DNA of 35,208 nt from Plesiocystis pacifica SIR-1. Lineage in GTDB: Bacteria > Myxococcota_A > Polyangia > Nannocystales > Nannocystaceae. The notes under the pieces are model-generated. The model searched no databases. It was given only the letters and a program-made list of their open reading frames with translations, and was not told the DNA's origin. Made by a program: the position numbers and the translations under genes. Below are positions 26,750 to 34,745 of the stretch, piece by piece (the stretch's first letter is position 1; every line of letters starts with the position of its first letter). The DNA lies in the NCBI RefSeq assembly GCF_000170895.1, contig NZ_ABCS01000100.1, positions 1 to 35,208 of the forward strand, written 5' to 3'.

Positions 26750-27232
26750 ATGACCGCCATGAACCGCCGCGACCGAGCCCGCGTACGCCTCTTCCCTGCT
26801 CCCCCAACTCGGCGGCGCGCTCGGCCGCGACTCGCCTTGCTCGCGGCCTCGGCGGTGCTCGGGCTCTCGGCCTGCGCCGGGGTCTCGCCCAGCCCCCTCG
26901 ACCAGGGCTTGCTCGTCCGCGACACCGCCTCCTTGCTCGCGCCGCGCTGCGTCGGCGTCGACTCGTGCCTGCTCGGACACGTGACCGACACGGCGACCGC
27001 GGCCCCCGTGGCCAAGGCCTCGGTGTTCCTCGAGCGCGAGGCCGCCGACGGCGAGGCCAAGGTCAAGTTCACCACCCTCACCGACGAGCAGGGCGTGTTC
27101 ACGGTCAGCGACCCGCCGCCAGGCAGCTACCGCATGGCCATCTACAAAGAGGCCAGCGGCATCGAGCTCATGGGCATGCAGCTGGGCAAGGCCGGCACGA
27201 CCGTCGTACCCGTGCGCCTGGTGATCCAGTAG
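26750..27232 (+). CDS. lipoprotein with carboxypeptidase-regulatory-like (CarboxypepD_reg) domain
   Basis: A 160-residue protein. A long basic N-terminus precedes a hydrophobic run and the lipobox LGLSAC (Cys42). From residue about 75 it follows the carboxypeptidase-regulatory-like fold: GHVTDTATAAPVAKASVFLE, then FTTLTDEQGVFTVSDPPPGSYRM, a pattern of a seven-stranded beta sandwich common in surface proteins. The fold is a binding or structural module, not an enzyme. ATG 26750 gives the long N-terminus; ATG 26759 is 3 codons downstream. No gene follows within 370 nt on this strand. Confidence 0.8.
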   Translation: MTAMNRRDRARVRLFPAPPTRRRARPRLALLAASAVLGLSACAGVSPSPLDQGLLVRDTASLLAPRCVGVDSCLLGHVTDTATAAPVAKASVFLEREAADGEAKVKFTTLTDEQGVFTVSDPPPGSYRMAIYKEASGIELMGMQLGKAGTTVVPVRLVIQ

Positions 27233-27410
27233 CGCAGACCGCCAGCCGCCCGCGCCCTTCGATCTGGGTCGACACCTCCCACGAGCAGCGGCGACACCCC
27301 AACCGCTACGACTCGTCTCTGCTGAGGTTCAACTTCATCGCGGGCAGAGGCAGAACCCGACCAAGGCGCCCGCGGTGAGGACAGGCTCTGCATCCCGCAC
27401 CCCGCACCCC

Positions 27411-27487
27411 GCCAAGCCACGCCCCAACCACGCCCCAACCACGCCCCAACCACGCCCCAAGCCACGCCCCAACCACGCCCCAACCAC
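27411..27487. repeat. 11-bp tandem repeat (GCCCCAACCAC)
   Basis: Six units lie in a row at 27421-27487: three exact 11-mers, one 12-base variant (GCCCCAAGCCAC) and two more exact 11-mers. They are preceded by a partly matching unit (GCCAAGCCAC, 27411-27420) and by short GCACCCC repeats. The block sits 3' of the small lipoprotein gene and runs directly into the dispersed element at 27487. No spacers exist, so it is not a CRISPR array. Confidence 0.9.
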
Positions 27488-27610
27488 GCCCCCGCTTGCG
27501 GGGGCGACCCAATGCCCCCTAGAAGGCACGAACCCTCATTGCCCACCAAGCCAGAGCGGAGGAGCGGACAGCGACGAAGCGCCCCCGGTCCCCAAGCGTC
27601 TGCGGGGGCA
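27487..27610. repeat. dispersed structured element, copy 1
   Basis: About 124 bp, closely matching 34746-34858. It opens with a perfect hairpin CGCCCCCGC-TT-GCGGGGGCG (27487-27506), then GACCC, a variable stem (CAATG 27510-27514 with CATTG 27537-27541), then conserved blocks GCGGAGGAGC, GCGACGAAGC and CCCCGGTCC, and ends with CTGCGGGGGCA at 27600-27610. The final GGGGGC can also pair with the first arm. It lies directly after the stop of the alpha/beta hydrolase gene (27611, minus strand). A mobile REP-like sequence or a 3'-untranslated RNA structure are the two readings; no coding is evident. Confidence 0.75.
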
Positions 27611-28588
27611 TTAAAGGAACTCAACGAGCCACTTGGCCACGAGCGCGCCGTGCTCGAGGTTGGGCGCATGGCTGGCCCCCTCGACGACGCGCAGGCGCGT
27701 GCCCTCGGGCAGCTCCGCGGCCAGGCGCTCCCCGATCTCCACGGGGAACACGGGGTCGTGCTCGCCCCAGATCAGCAGGGTCTCCTGGGTGACCTTCCCG
27801 GGCCGCTCGTCGAGCTCGTCGAGCTGCTCGAGCAAGCGCGCGAGCAGGGCGGCCTTCTCGTCGCGGAACTCGCCGTACATGCCCTCGAGGACCTGGCGGT
27901 GGACCCAGCGCGGGGCCCGGGGCGGCTTGTGGTAGCCCAGGGCCATGAGCGTCTCGATGTCCTCGGGCTCCGTGGGCACGAGCACGTCCGCGAAGTCCTC
28001 GACCTCGAAGCGGGCGAGCAGCGCGGCGTGGTCGGCCTCGGTGTAGACGCGGCCGGGGCTGTCCATGATCGCCAGCTTGGCCACGCGATCGGGGTGCATG
28101 GCGGCGAGCTCGTGGACGACGATGCCGCCGTAGGAGATGCCGACGAAGTGGGCGCGCTGTAGGCCGAGGTGATCGAGGAGCGCGACGAGGGTCTCGACCT
28201 GGTGATCGATGCTGAAGTCGCGCTTGCGCGACCACGACTCGCCGAACCACAGGAGGTCGGGGACGATGACGCGGCGCTCGGCGGCGAGCGGCCCGACCTG
28301 CTCGTGCCACTGCCACATGGCCGAGGCGCCGAAGCCATGGACGAGCACCACGGGCACCGCGCCGGCGGTCTCGGGGCTGTCGCCGCTGTCCCAGTAGTGG
28401 ACGTTGGCCTCGCCGAGCAGGGCCGTGTTCGCGTCCAGGCCCTTGCGCTGGAGCTTGCGGCTGATCTTGCGCTCGCCGATTCGAACGACGTTGCAGGCGC
28501 TCGTCAGCTCGATCATCACCAGGGCACCCATGGCGATCAGGGCGCTGGGGCTCGGGCTGCTGCGCAGGAGCTTGGGGGCCAAGAGCAC
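27611..28588 (-). CDS. alpha/beta hydrolase
   Basis: A 325-residue hydrolase with the classical alpha/beta signatures: VPVVLVHGFGASAMWQWHEQ (oxyanion region, about 79-97), VPDLLWFGES, the nucleophile elbow FVGISYGG with Ser152, acid in WGEHDPVFPVEIGE and His in VEGASHAPNLEHGALVAKWL. The family includes esterases, haloalkane dehalogenase-like and meta-cleavage hydrolases; the substrate is not evident. The first 32 residues are hydrophobic and end in TSAC, a weak lipobox, so it may be membrane-anchored. The start is GTG 28588. It is divergent from the other alpha/beta hydrolase gene at 28912. Confidence 0.87.
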   Translation of the reverse strand: MLLAPKLLRSSPSPSALIAMGALVMIELTSACNVVRIGERKISRKLQRKGLDANTALLGEANVHYWDSGDSPETAGAVPVVLVHGFGASAMWQWHEQVGPLAAERRVIVPDLLWFGESWSRKRDFSIDHQVETLVALLDHLGLQRAHFVGISYGGIVVHELAAMHPDRVAKLAIMDSPGRVYTEADHAALLARFEVEDFADVLVPTEPEDIETLMALGYHKPPRAPRWVHRQVLEGMYGEFRDEKAALLARLLEQLDELDERPGKVTQETLLIWGEHDPVFPVEIGERLAAELPEGTRLRVVEGASHAPNLEHGALVAKWLVEFL

Positions 28589-28911
28589 GACTTCACGCTA
28601 GACGGGCTCGGGCTCCGCGGAATGTGCTGTAGATCGCTGTGCACGGCGCCTCGCAACGGCGGGGGCACAAAGCTGTCATGGCCCGGGAGAGTGCGAAGGT
28701 GAGTGCGCAGAATCGGTATCGGATGCGCGCGAAGCCATGTCGGATTGATGCGTCCGCGCAACACTGTGCGCGAGGCGCGAATTGACCCTCGAGCGAGCGC
28801 CCGGGCCGCGAGCGGAGCGAAGTCCCCACAACGCTCCCACCTTGGAGGACTCGGCGAGACATCGCCTCACAGCCCGCGGGACTCGCCCGGCGGGTAGGCT
28901 CGAGCCCGAGC
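28589..28911. other. 323-nt divergent intergenic region
   Basis: It must hold the promoters of the two divergent hydrolase genes. I see no gene and no clear -35/-10 pair. A small inverted repeat, CGCGCA/TGCGCG around 28756-28773, is the only structure noted and is weak. The plus-strand part next to 28912 has no strong ribosome site. Confidence 0.5.
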
Positions 28912-29718
28912 ATGTTCGACGCCTGGATCTTCACGACCCCCGCTCCCGAACCAGACGCGCGCATCGCCTACGGTCGCGGCCCCCATCGCTTCGCCGAGCT
29001 GCGCTTGCCGAAGGTCGAGACCGAGGGGGAGCGCGTCCCGACGGTGGTGGTGATCCACGGCGGCTACTGGTTGGCGGAGATCGGGGTCGATCACGTCGGC
29101 CACGCGTGCGCTGACCTGGCCGCCCGCGGCTACGCGACCTGGGCCATCGAGTACCGCCGCCTGGGCAACATCGGCGGCGGGTGGCCGGGCATGTTCCGCG
29201 ACGTGGGCAAGGCCGTCGACCACCTGCGCGGCCTCGCCGACGAGCACCGCCTCGACCTCGACAACCTGCGCGTGCTCGGGCACTCGGCGGGGGGCCAGCT
29301 CGGGCTGTGGCTGGCGGCGCGGCGGCAGCTGAGCGAGGCCAGCTCGATCTACGCGGCGGATCCCCTGCCGGTCGCCCGCGTCGTCGCCCTCGCGCCCTTG
29401 AGCGACCTGCACATGGCCTCGGAGCTCGGCCTGTGCGCCAACGTCATCGAGCAGGTCCTGGCCGGCTCGCCCGAGCATCGACCGCAGCGCTACGCGGACA
29501 CCTCCCCGGCCGCGCGCTTGCCCTTGGGCGTCGAGCAGCGCGTGCTCCATGGCGCGGCCGATCGGCTCGTGCCCGTGGCGATGAGCCAGGCCTACGCCGA
29601 GCGTGCCCAGGCCGCGGGCGACGACGTGAGCCTCGAGGTCCTGGCCGAGGCCGGACACTTCGAGCTCGTCGATCCGCGCGCAAGAGAGTGGGCCCGGGTG
29701 GTCGCCGCGCTGGCTTAA
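28912..29718 (+). CDS. alpha/beta hydrolase (kynurenine-formamidase/BD-FAE-like esterase)
   Basis: A 268-residue hydrolase: VVVIHGGYWLAEIG (HGGYW at 49-53) supplies the oxyanion hole, VLGHSAGGQLGLWLA carries Ser125, GAADRLVP the acid and AGHFELVDP the His. HGGYW with GHSAGGQL is characteristic of the kynurenine formamidase and BD-FAE branch of the family, which hydrolyse formamides or esters of small molecules. No tryptophan-catabolism neighbours are present, so kynurenine is not supported. The start is ATG 28912. The TAA stop lies in the A-run that forms the minus-strand terminator tail at 29717-29722. Confidence 0.87.
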   Translation: MFDAWIFTTPAPEPDARIAYGRGPHRFAELRLPKVETEGERVPTVVVIHGGYWLAEIGVDHVGHACADLAARGYATWAIEYRRLGNIGGGWPGMFRDVGKAVDHLRGLADEHRLDLDNLRVLGHSAGGQLGLWLAARRQLSEASSIYAADPLPVARVVALAPLSDLHMASELGLCANVIEQVLAGSPEHRPQRYADTSPAARLPLGVEQRVLHGAADRLVPVAMSQAYAERAQAAGDDVSLEVLAEAGHFELVDPRAREWARVVAALA

Positions 29719-29754
29719 AAAAGAGAGAGCCCCGACGGTGAGGTCGGAGCTCTC
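29717..29754 (-). terminator. intrinsic terminator of the 29776-31092 gene
   Basis: Hairpin arms GAGAGC/GCTCTC (29725-29730, 29749-29754) and CCGAC/GTCGG (29732-29736, 29743-29747) with one mismatched position. On the minus strand it is followed by six U residues at 29722-29717, the standard rho-independent form. Confidence 0.75.
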
Positions 29755-29775
29755 GCTCGCGTTGGGGGGTGCCCG

Positions 29776-31092
29776 TCAGTTGCCCACGGAGGCGCTGACC
29801 ATGGCGACGGCGTTGAGGCTGCCGGTGACGTCGGCGGTCGCGGAGCTGAGGGCGGTGCCCACGGCCTCGACCTCGGTCAGGGCGCAGCCGAGGCCGGTGA
29901 CCACGGAGATGCTCAGCTCGCCCGAGCCCTGGATCTCGGCGATGGCGTCGGGGACGACGCTGATCGAGGCGGACGCGAGGCCCTCGAGGGCACCGGACAC
30001 GCTGTCGAGCTTGGCCGAGGCGGCGACGAGGCCGGCGAAGCGGGTCTTGAAGCCCTCGAGCCAGATCTTGAACTCGGCCTGGGCGTCGGCGTCGAGGCCA
30101 GCGGCGAACTGGAACTCGACCGAGAGGCTCGGGGGGGTGCACTCGACGGAAGCCTCGGCCTTGGCCTCGACGGAGGCCTGGCACTCGGCGGAGACCTCGG
30201 GGGGCTGGACGTCGCCCTCGCAGCCGCCCTGGCACTCGACATCGGCCATGGCCGAGACGTCGCACTTGGCGGTGGCACCCGCCTCGCAGCCGCCCTCGGC
30301 GGGCATGTAGGTGCACTCGCCCTCGCAGCGGCCGCCACACTCGCCGCCGGCCTCGAGCTCGCAGGTGCCCTCGCAGCCGCCCGAGCAGGAGCCGGAGCAG
30401 TTGGTGATGTTGCCCATGCCGTCGGTCTCGCACTCGCCACCGACGCAGGCCGAGCACTCGCCGTCGCAGGTGCCGCGGCACGAGCCGGAGCAGGCGGCGG
30501 AGGCCTCGAGCTGACAGCTGCCGGAGCAGGTGCCGCTGCAGGAGAAGTCGGGGGCCTTGCCGGTGCACTCGAGGGTGCCCTCGGCCTCGCACTGGGCGGC
30601 GACCTCGGCCGAGACCTCGCAGCTGCCCATGCACTGGACCTCGATCATGCCGGGGTCGACGTCGACGTCACACTCGGCGGCAGCCTGGACGGCGACGTCG
30701 ACGTTGGCCTGGCAGCGCGGGGGCTCGTAGGAGATGACGAGGTTGCCCTCGAGGTTGGCCTCGAACTTGGCCTGCAGGCCGCCCTGAACGGCGAGGGCGA
30801 GCTCGTCGAAGCTGAGCTCTTGGTAGCCCTCGATCTCGAGGGAAGCGGCGATGCCCTCGAGCTCGCCGCGGACGTTGCCGGACACGGTCGCGGCGGCGTC
30901 ACGCACCGCGAGCACGGCACCAAAGAAGGCGTCGATGCTGACCACGCCAGAGATGCTGGCGTTGCCCTCGGCGAGGCCGAGGTCTGGGCAGGTCAGGCCA
31001 CAGGGGCCACCGTCGTCGCCACAGCCCGAGAGGACGAGACCAGCGAGCGCAGCCAGGGCGAAGGCGGGGGAGAGAGACTTCAGCGTGGTCAT
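29776..31092 (-). CDS. Cys-rich lipoprotein, copy A of a tandem pair
   Basis: A 438-residue exported lipoprotein (LAGLVLSGC, Cys24). After GNASISGVVSIDAFFGAV and a helical region, the central third (about residues 127-310) is extremely Cys/Gly/Ser/Glu rich with repeats such as CSGTCSGSC, CRGTCDGEC, CVGGECETD and CGGRCEGEC, presumably disulfide-bonded. The C-terminal third is helical (LDADAQAEFKIWLEGFKTRF). I recognise no family; such proteins are typical of the surface of predatory Myxococcota. It is followed by its own terminator. It is a close paralogue of the gene at 31306. Confidence 0.82.
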   Translation of the reverse strand: MTTLKSLSPAFALAALAGLVLSGCGDDGGPCGLTCPDLGLAEGNASISGVVSIDAFFGAVLAVRDAAATVSGNVRGELEGIAASLEIEGYQELSFDELALAVQGGLQAKFEANLEGNLVISYEPPRCQANVDVAVQAAAECDVDVDPGMIEVQCMGSCEVSAEVAAQCEAEGTLECTGKAPDFSCSGTCSGSCQLEASAACSGSCRGTCDGECSACVGGECETDGMGNITNCSGSCSGGCEGTCELEAGGECGGRCEGECTYMPAEGGCEAGATAKCDVSAMADVECQGGCEGDVQPPEVSAECQASVEAKAEASVECTPPSLSVEFQFAAGLDADAQAEFKIWLEGFKTRFAGLVAASAKLDSVSGALEGLASASISVVPDAIAEIQGSGELSISVVTGLGCALTEVEAVGTALSSATADVTGSLNAVAMVSASVGN

Positions 31093-31223
31093 GGCGCCTA
31101 CTCTCGCGCGTCTCGCACGGTGAACTCAAGCCCCCAAGGGCGAGTTTTGGGCGAGTTTTTTCATGGCTCCAGGGCCGGGGTCTTGGCTCCTGGAAGCAAC
31201 GGGGGTGGTCTCGCAGACACGAA

Positions 31224-31256
31224 GAAACGCGAGCCGCCGGAGCGCGCTCGCGTTTC
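31224..31256 (-). terminator. hairpin after the second Cys-rich gene
   Basis: Perfect 11-bp stem, GAAACGCGAGC against GCTCGCGTTTC, with an 11-nt loop. On the minus strand it is followed by TTCTTCGTG, only a weak U-tract. It lies 50 nt after the stop at 31306, which fits a terminator for that gene. Confidence 0.6.
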
Positions 31257-31305
31257 AGATCGGGCCGTGAGCGTGCTGCTCATGGGCCCGGGTCGGTGGT
31301 TCGGA

Positions 31306-32652
31306 TCACCCGCCGCTGACGGAGCCGGAGATCATGGTGAAGGCGCTGAGGCTGCCGGTGACGTCGGTGGTCGCACCCGCGAGGGCCTCGCCGACGAACT
31401 CGGCCTCGGTCAGGGCGCAGCTCAGGCCGATGGTCGCGGACAGGTCGAGGCCGCCCTCGGCCTCGAGATCGGCGATGACGTTGGGGATGAGGTCGACGGA
31501 GGCGCTCAGCAGACCCTCGAGGGCCACGGACACGCCGTCGAGCTTGGCCGAGGCGGCAGCCATGGCGGCGAAGCGGGTCTTGAAGCCCTCGAGCCAGATC
31601 TTGAACTCGGCCTGGGCGTCGGCGTCGAGGCCAGCGGCGAACTGGAACTCGACCGAGAGGCTCGGGGGGGTGCACTCGACGGAAGCCTCGGCCTTGGCCT
31701 CGACGGAGGCCTGGCACTCGGCGGAGACCTCGGGGGGCTGGACGTCGCCCTCGCAGCCGCCCTGGCACTCGACATCGGCCATGGCCGAGACGTCGCACTT
31801 GGCGGTGGCACCCGCCTCGCAGCCGCCCTCGGCGGGCATGTAGGTGCACTCGCCCTCGCAGCGGCCGCCACACTCGCCGCCGGCCTCGAGCTCACAGGTG
31901 CCCTCGCAGTTGGCGGAGCAGGAGCCGGCGCAGTTGGTGATGTTGCCCATGCCGTCGGTCTCGCACTCGCCACCGACGCAGGCCGAGCACTCGCCGGAGC
32001 AGGTGCCGGAGCAGGTGCCGGAGCAGCCAGCGGCGACGTCGAGCTGACAGCTGCCGGAGCAGGTGCCGCTGCAGGAGAAGTCGGGGGCCTTGCCGGTGCA
32101 CTCGAGGGTGCCCTCGGCCTCGCACTGGGCGGCGACCTCGGCCGAGACCTCGCAGCTGCCCATGCACTGGACCTCGATCATGCCGGGGTCGACGTCGACG
32201 TCGCACTCGGCGGCAGCCTGGACGGCGATGTCGACGTTGGCCTGGCAGCGGGGGGGCTCGAAGGAGATGGTCAGTCCGCCCTCGAGGTTGGCCTCGAACT
32301 TGGCCTGCAGGCCGCCCTGAACGGCGAGGGCGAGCTCGTCGAAGCTCAGCTCCTGGTAGCCCTCGATCTCGAGGGAAGCGGCGATGCCCTCGAGCTCGCC
32401 GCGGACGTTGCCGGACACGGTCGCGGCGGCGTCACGCACCGCGATCACGGCACCGAAGAAGGCGTCGATGCTGACCACGCCGGAGATGCTGGCGTTGCCC
32501 TCGGCGATGCCGTTGTCGGGGCAGACGAGGCCGCACTGCTTGGCGAGGTCTTCAGCGACATCACAACCGGGAGCGGTGATGGCGAGACCGGAGATGAGGC
32601 CGCACGCGAGGAAGGGGACGAAGGTTTTCTTGCTGATGTCGATGTCGACCAT
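31306..32652 (-). CDS. Cys-rich lipoprotein, copy B of a tandem pair
   Basis: A 448-residue paralogue of the preceding gene with the same layout: lipoprotein signal ending in ITAPGC (Cys30), GNASISGVVSIDAFFGAV, the Cys/Gly-rich centre with CSGTCSGSCQLDVAAGC, CSGTCSGEC and CETDGMGNIT, and the helical C-terminus. The start ATG at 32652 has GGAG 12 nt upstream; a longer open frame upstream to 33060 is not convincing. The central part is identical at nucleotide level over 327 nt to copy A (30034-30360 against 31567-31893), so the duplication or a gene conversion is recent, while both ends have diverged. Confidence 0.82.
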   Translation of the reverse strand: MVDIDISKKTFVPFLACGLISGLAITAPGCDVAEDLAKQCGLVCPDNGIAEGNASISGVVSIDAFFGAVIAVRDAAATVSGNVRGELEGIAASLEIEGYQELSFDELALAVQGGLQAKFEANLEGGLTISFEPPRCQANVDIAVQAAAECDVDVDPGMIEVQCMGSCEVSAEVAAQCEAEGTLECTGKAPDFSCSGTCSGSCQLDVAAGCSGTCSGTCSGECSACVGGECETDGMGNITNCAGSCSANCEGTCELEAGGECGGRCEGECTYMPAEGGCEAGATAKCDVSAMADVECQGGCEGDVQPPEVSAECQASVEAKAEASVECTPPSLSVEFQFAAGLDADAQAEFKIWLEGFKTRFAAMAAASAKLDGVSVALEGLLSASVDLIPNVIADLEAEGGLDLSATIGLSCALTEAEFVGEALAGATTDVTGSLSAFTMISGSVSGG

Positions 32653-33031
32653 GTCGGTAAGGCTCCGGGGGAACGTTGAGCTGCAAGAGCATGGCACCAA
32701 AGCGGAGCCGGACACAACGGGGGGGGCCGAGGAACTTTGCCCCGTCCTAGGTCCGAGTCTGGGCTGCGGGGGGATTGAATCCAGGCCGCCGCGAGCTGCC
32801 GATGTGAGCGAGCCGAGTGGCGCGCGGGCGAGCGCGGCGAGGCGCGGGTCGCTGGCAGTCGCGAGAACGGCCCGAATTCTTGGACAAAAGCCCAATTGCG
32901 GCTGATCTTTGGCCCACAGGTCCAGGCGGTTGGTGTGGGGGGCCTCGACCACGGATCGACGCACGATCCCACTCGCGGCGCGCCGGAAAATTTTTTGCGA
33001 GGAGAGAGCGGCTCTCTGGTTCGCTCTGGAG
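32653..33031. other. 379-nt stretch upstream of the Cys-rich pair
   Basis: It contains the presumed promoter of the Cys-rich gene (minus strand) and the tail of the nuclease-like gene transcript. A small hairpin, AGAGAGC-G-GCTCTCT (33003-33017), with a T/A-rich tract beside it (32987-32996) could end the nuclease-like gene. No further gene is supported. Confidence 0.5.
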
Positions 33032-34063
33032 TCAGTCGGCCGGGCCGTCGGGCTCGCCACGCCGGAGGTCCAAAATCACGGGGCAGTGATCACTCAAAAA
33101 TGAATAATCCGGCTCGGGGTAGGCCTCTGTCGATCGGAAGTCTCGGCAGTGGTGTGCGGCACAGTGCGTGCCGCTATGGACCGCTGGATCGGCCCCGAGG
33201 GCGCCCTCGAGGCCCCGCACCCACACCAGATCGATCTCGCTGGCTTCCTTCCAGGCGTCCCGCCGCGCGCCGTCGTAGTAGGCCGAGCAGCCCTCGGAGT
33301 TGGGCAGCCGCCGCAGGTCCGCCGGGCGCAGGGCCGCGTCGAGCTCGGCGTGCTCCGTGGCGGTGCCTTCGCCGGGCGCCCCGGTGCTGTTGAAGTCGCC
33401 GAGCACGACGTGATCGGGGTCTCGTTTGGACAGCCCGCGCACGGCCTCGACGAGGGCGGGCCACTGGGTGGTCCGGTCCTCGTGGCCCGTGGGCATGGCC
33501 TTGAGGTGGACGACGGTGACCCACAGGTCGAGGGGCGGGGAGGCCTCGCTCGCGCTCGAGCGGGCCGCGTCGCGGAAGTAGGCGGAGAAGGCCGGCCGGA
33601 CCCGCCCCGACAAGGTGAGCTCGCGGTGCTCGACGGGCTGGCCGACGAGCTCGACTCGATCGCGGCGCCAGGCCACGCCGAGCTTTTGGTGCCCGCGGCC
33701 GCCGCCCTTGGACAGGGCGATCCCCCATCCTGGAAGCAGGGCCGCGAGGGCCTCGGGGTCCTTGATCTCCTGCACGGCGAGGATGTCGGGATCGACGGCC
33801 TCGATGGTCTGGCGCAGGCGCTCGAGGTCGTGGTCCTCGGGGTCGCCGCGGAAGTTCTCGAGGTTCCAGCTGACCACGCGCAGGTGCTCGGCGTCCCGCG
33901 GCGGCGGGCTGTCGAGGCTGCCGATGGGGTCGAGGACGTAGAGGACCGCCGACGCGAGCAGGGCGAGGGCGAAGGAGACGAGCTTCCACCGGCGCTGACG
34001 CTGGGCCTTGGTCGGCCGGCGGCGACGCTTCCTGCGGCGCTTGTTTTGCTTGCGGGGGGCCAT
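33032..34063 (-). CDS. membrane-anchored endonuclease/exonuclease/phosphatase (EEP)-family protein
   Basis: A 343-residue protein. The first 27 residues are extremely basic, followed by a single transmembrane helix (about 28-44), so the enzyme domain should lie outside the cytoplasm. The EEP fold is clear: VVSWNLENFRGD (Asn67), ILAVQEIKD (Glu99), VVHLKAMPTGHEDRT, VVLGDFNSTGAPG and YSFLSDHCPVILDL with the catalytic His. Family members cleave nucleic acids, phospholipids or inositol phosphates with Mg. The layout resembles exported nucleases. Its start is 2 nt past the stop of the upstream gene, suggesting co-expression. Substrate unknown. Confidence 0.88.
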   Translation of the reverse strand: MAPRKQNKRRRKRRRRPTKAQRQRRWKLVSFALALLASAVLYVLDPIGSLDSPPPRDAEHLRVVSWNLENFRGDPEDHDLERLRQTIEAVDPDILAVQEIKDPEALAALLPGWGIALSKGGGRGHQKLGVAWRRDRVELVGQPVEHRELTLSGRVRPAFSAYFRDAARSSASEASPPLDLWVTVVHLKAMPTGHEDRTTQWPALVEAVRGLSKRDPDHVVLGDFNSTGAPGEGTATEHAELDAALRPADLRRLPNSEGCSAYYDGARRDAWKEASEIDLVWVRGLEGALGADPAVHSGTHCAAHHCRDFRSTEAYPEPDYSFLSDHCPVILDLRRGEPDGPAD

Positions 34064-34065
34064 CG

Positions 34066-34683
34066 TCAGGGAGCGCGCTCGCCCTCGTCCTCGAACTCAT
34101 AGCGGCGCAGGTCCACGTCGACGAGCAGGGCCGAGCTCTCGACGCTCGCGCTCGCGTCGGGCTCGGCGTCGCGCAGCTGCAGCTCGAAGCGCCCGCCGAG
34201 GCAGCGCGCGGCTTCGGGCTCGTGGGCCAGCGCGGTGGCGATGACGATGCGCCGGCCGCCGCCGGTCAGCGCCTCGCCCTCGGCGGGTCCGAGCACGCGC
34301 AGGTTCAGGCTCTCCCCGTCTGCTCGGGCGCCGCGGATCCACAGCTCGGCGGCGTTGAGGGCCTCGGCGGACTGGACGATCTCGAGCTCGAGGCGCACGG
34401 CCCAGCGCCGCCGGGTGGCGCGGCGGGCGAGGAGCTCGAGCTGGGCGCCCGCGTCGAATTCGTAGACCCCGTCGGGGTCGAGGCCGCCCGCGCTGACGAC
34501 GGGCATGGCGACGGTGTAGGCCGGGTGGAAGGCCGCGTCCGTGGGCGCCTCGTCGGGCCCGGGGCCGACACCGAAGACCAGGCGCAGGCTCGCCAGGCTC
34601 GGGCGGGCCACGCTGCGGGCTCCGTCGGTCGCCGGCGGGACCGAGCCCTCGGAGGTGCGGGGGATGACGAGCCGGGCGGGCAT
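34066..34683 (-). CDS. hypothetical protein upstream of the EEP gene
   Basis: A 205-residue protein of unknown function. It begins MPARLVIPRTSEGSVPP, has LRLVFGVGPGPDEAP, FHPAYTVAMPVVSAGG, then beta-rich segments WAVRLELEIVQ, LNLRVLGPAEGE, RRIVIATALAHEPE and GGRFELQLRDAEP. No signal peptide or catalytic motif is evident. It could be a small binding or beta-sandwich protein. The stop is 2 nt before the EEP start (TGA-CG-ATG), so both form an operon. A palindromic operator lies directly 5' of its start. Confidence 0.75.
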   Translation of the reverse strand: MPARLVIPRTSEGSVPPATDGARSVARPSLASLRLVFGVGPGPDEAPTDAAFHPAYTVAMPVVSAGGLDPDGVYEFDAGAQLELLARRATRRRWAVRLELEIVQSAEALNAAELWIRGARADGESLNLRVLGPAEGEALTGGGRRIVIATALAHEPEAARCLGGRFELQLRDAEPDASASVESSALLVDVDLRRYEFEDEGERAP

Positions 34684-34687
34684 CGAT

Positions 34688-34717
34688 CAGAGACTGTGAA
34701 CGAATTCACAGTCTCTG
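34688..34717. promoter_or_regulatory. 30-bp palindrome with TGTGA-N6-TCACA box
   Basis: Arms CAGAGACTGTGAA and TTCACAGTCTCTG flank CGAA: 13-bp perfect arms. The centre TGTGAACGAATTCACA fits the CRP/FNR-type consensus TGTGA-N6-TCACA without mismatch. It ends 5 bp before the start codon at 34683 (minus strand), so binding or the RNA hairpin there could repress expression of the operon. Regulator identity is inferred. As a terminator it would lack a U-tract. Confidence 0.65.
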
Positions 34718-34745
34718 TCTATTTGGGCCCACGAACGTGAACGAA

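Larger units (their letters stand above)
27233..27610. other. 378-nt gene-free stretch holding repeats
   Basis: Between the small lipoprotein stop and the end of the convergent alpha/beta hydrolase gene there is no convincing gene. It holds about 180 nt of unremarkable GC-rich sequence, then the 11-bp tandem block and the dispersed element. Open frames here (for example 27375-27614) only translate the repeats. Confidence 0.75.

Noticed and set aside
27411..27487. CRISPR array
   Set aside because: The repeats are only 11 bp and directly contiguous, with no spacers or cas genes.
30820..32679. 619-residue plus-strand frame rich in Gly-Ala
   Set aside because: It is the complement of the Cys-rich genes and contains repetitive GAGAG stretches that arise from Cys/Ser codons on the other strand.
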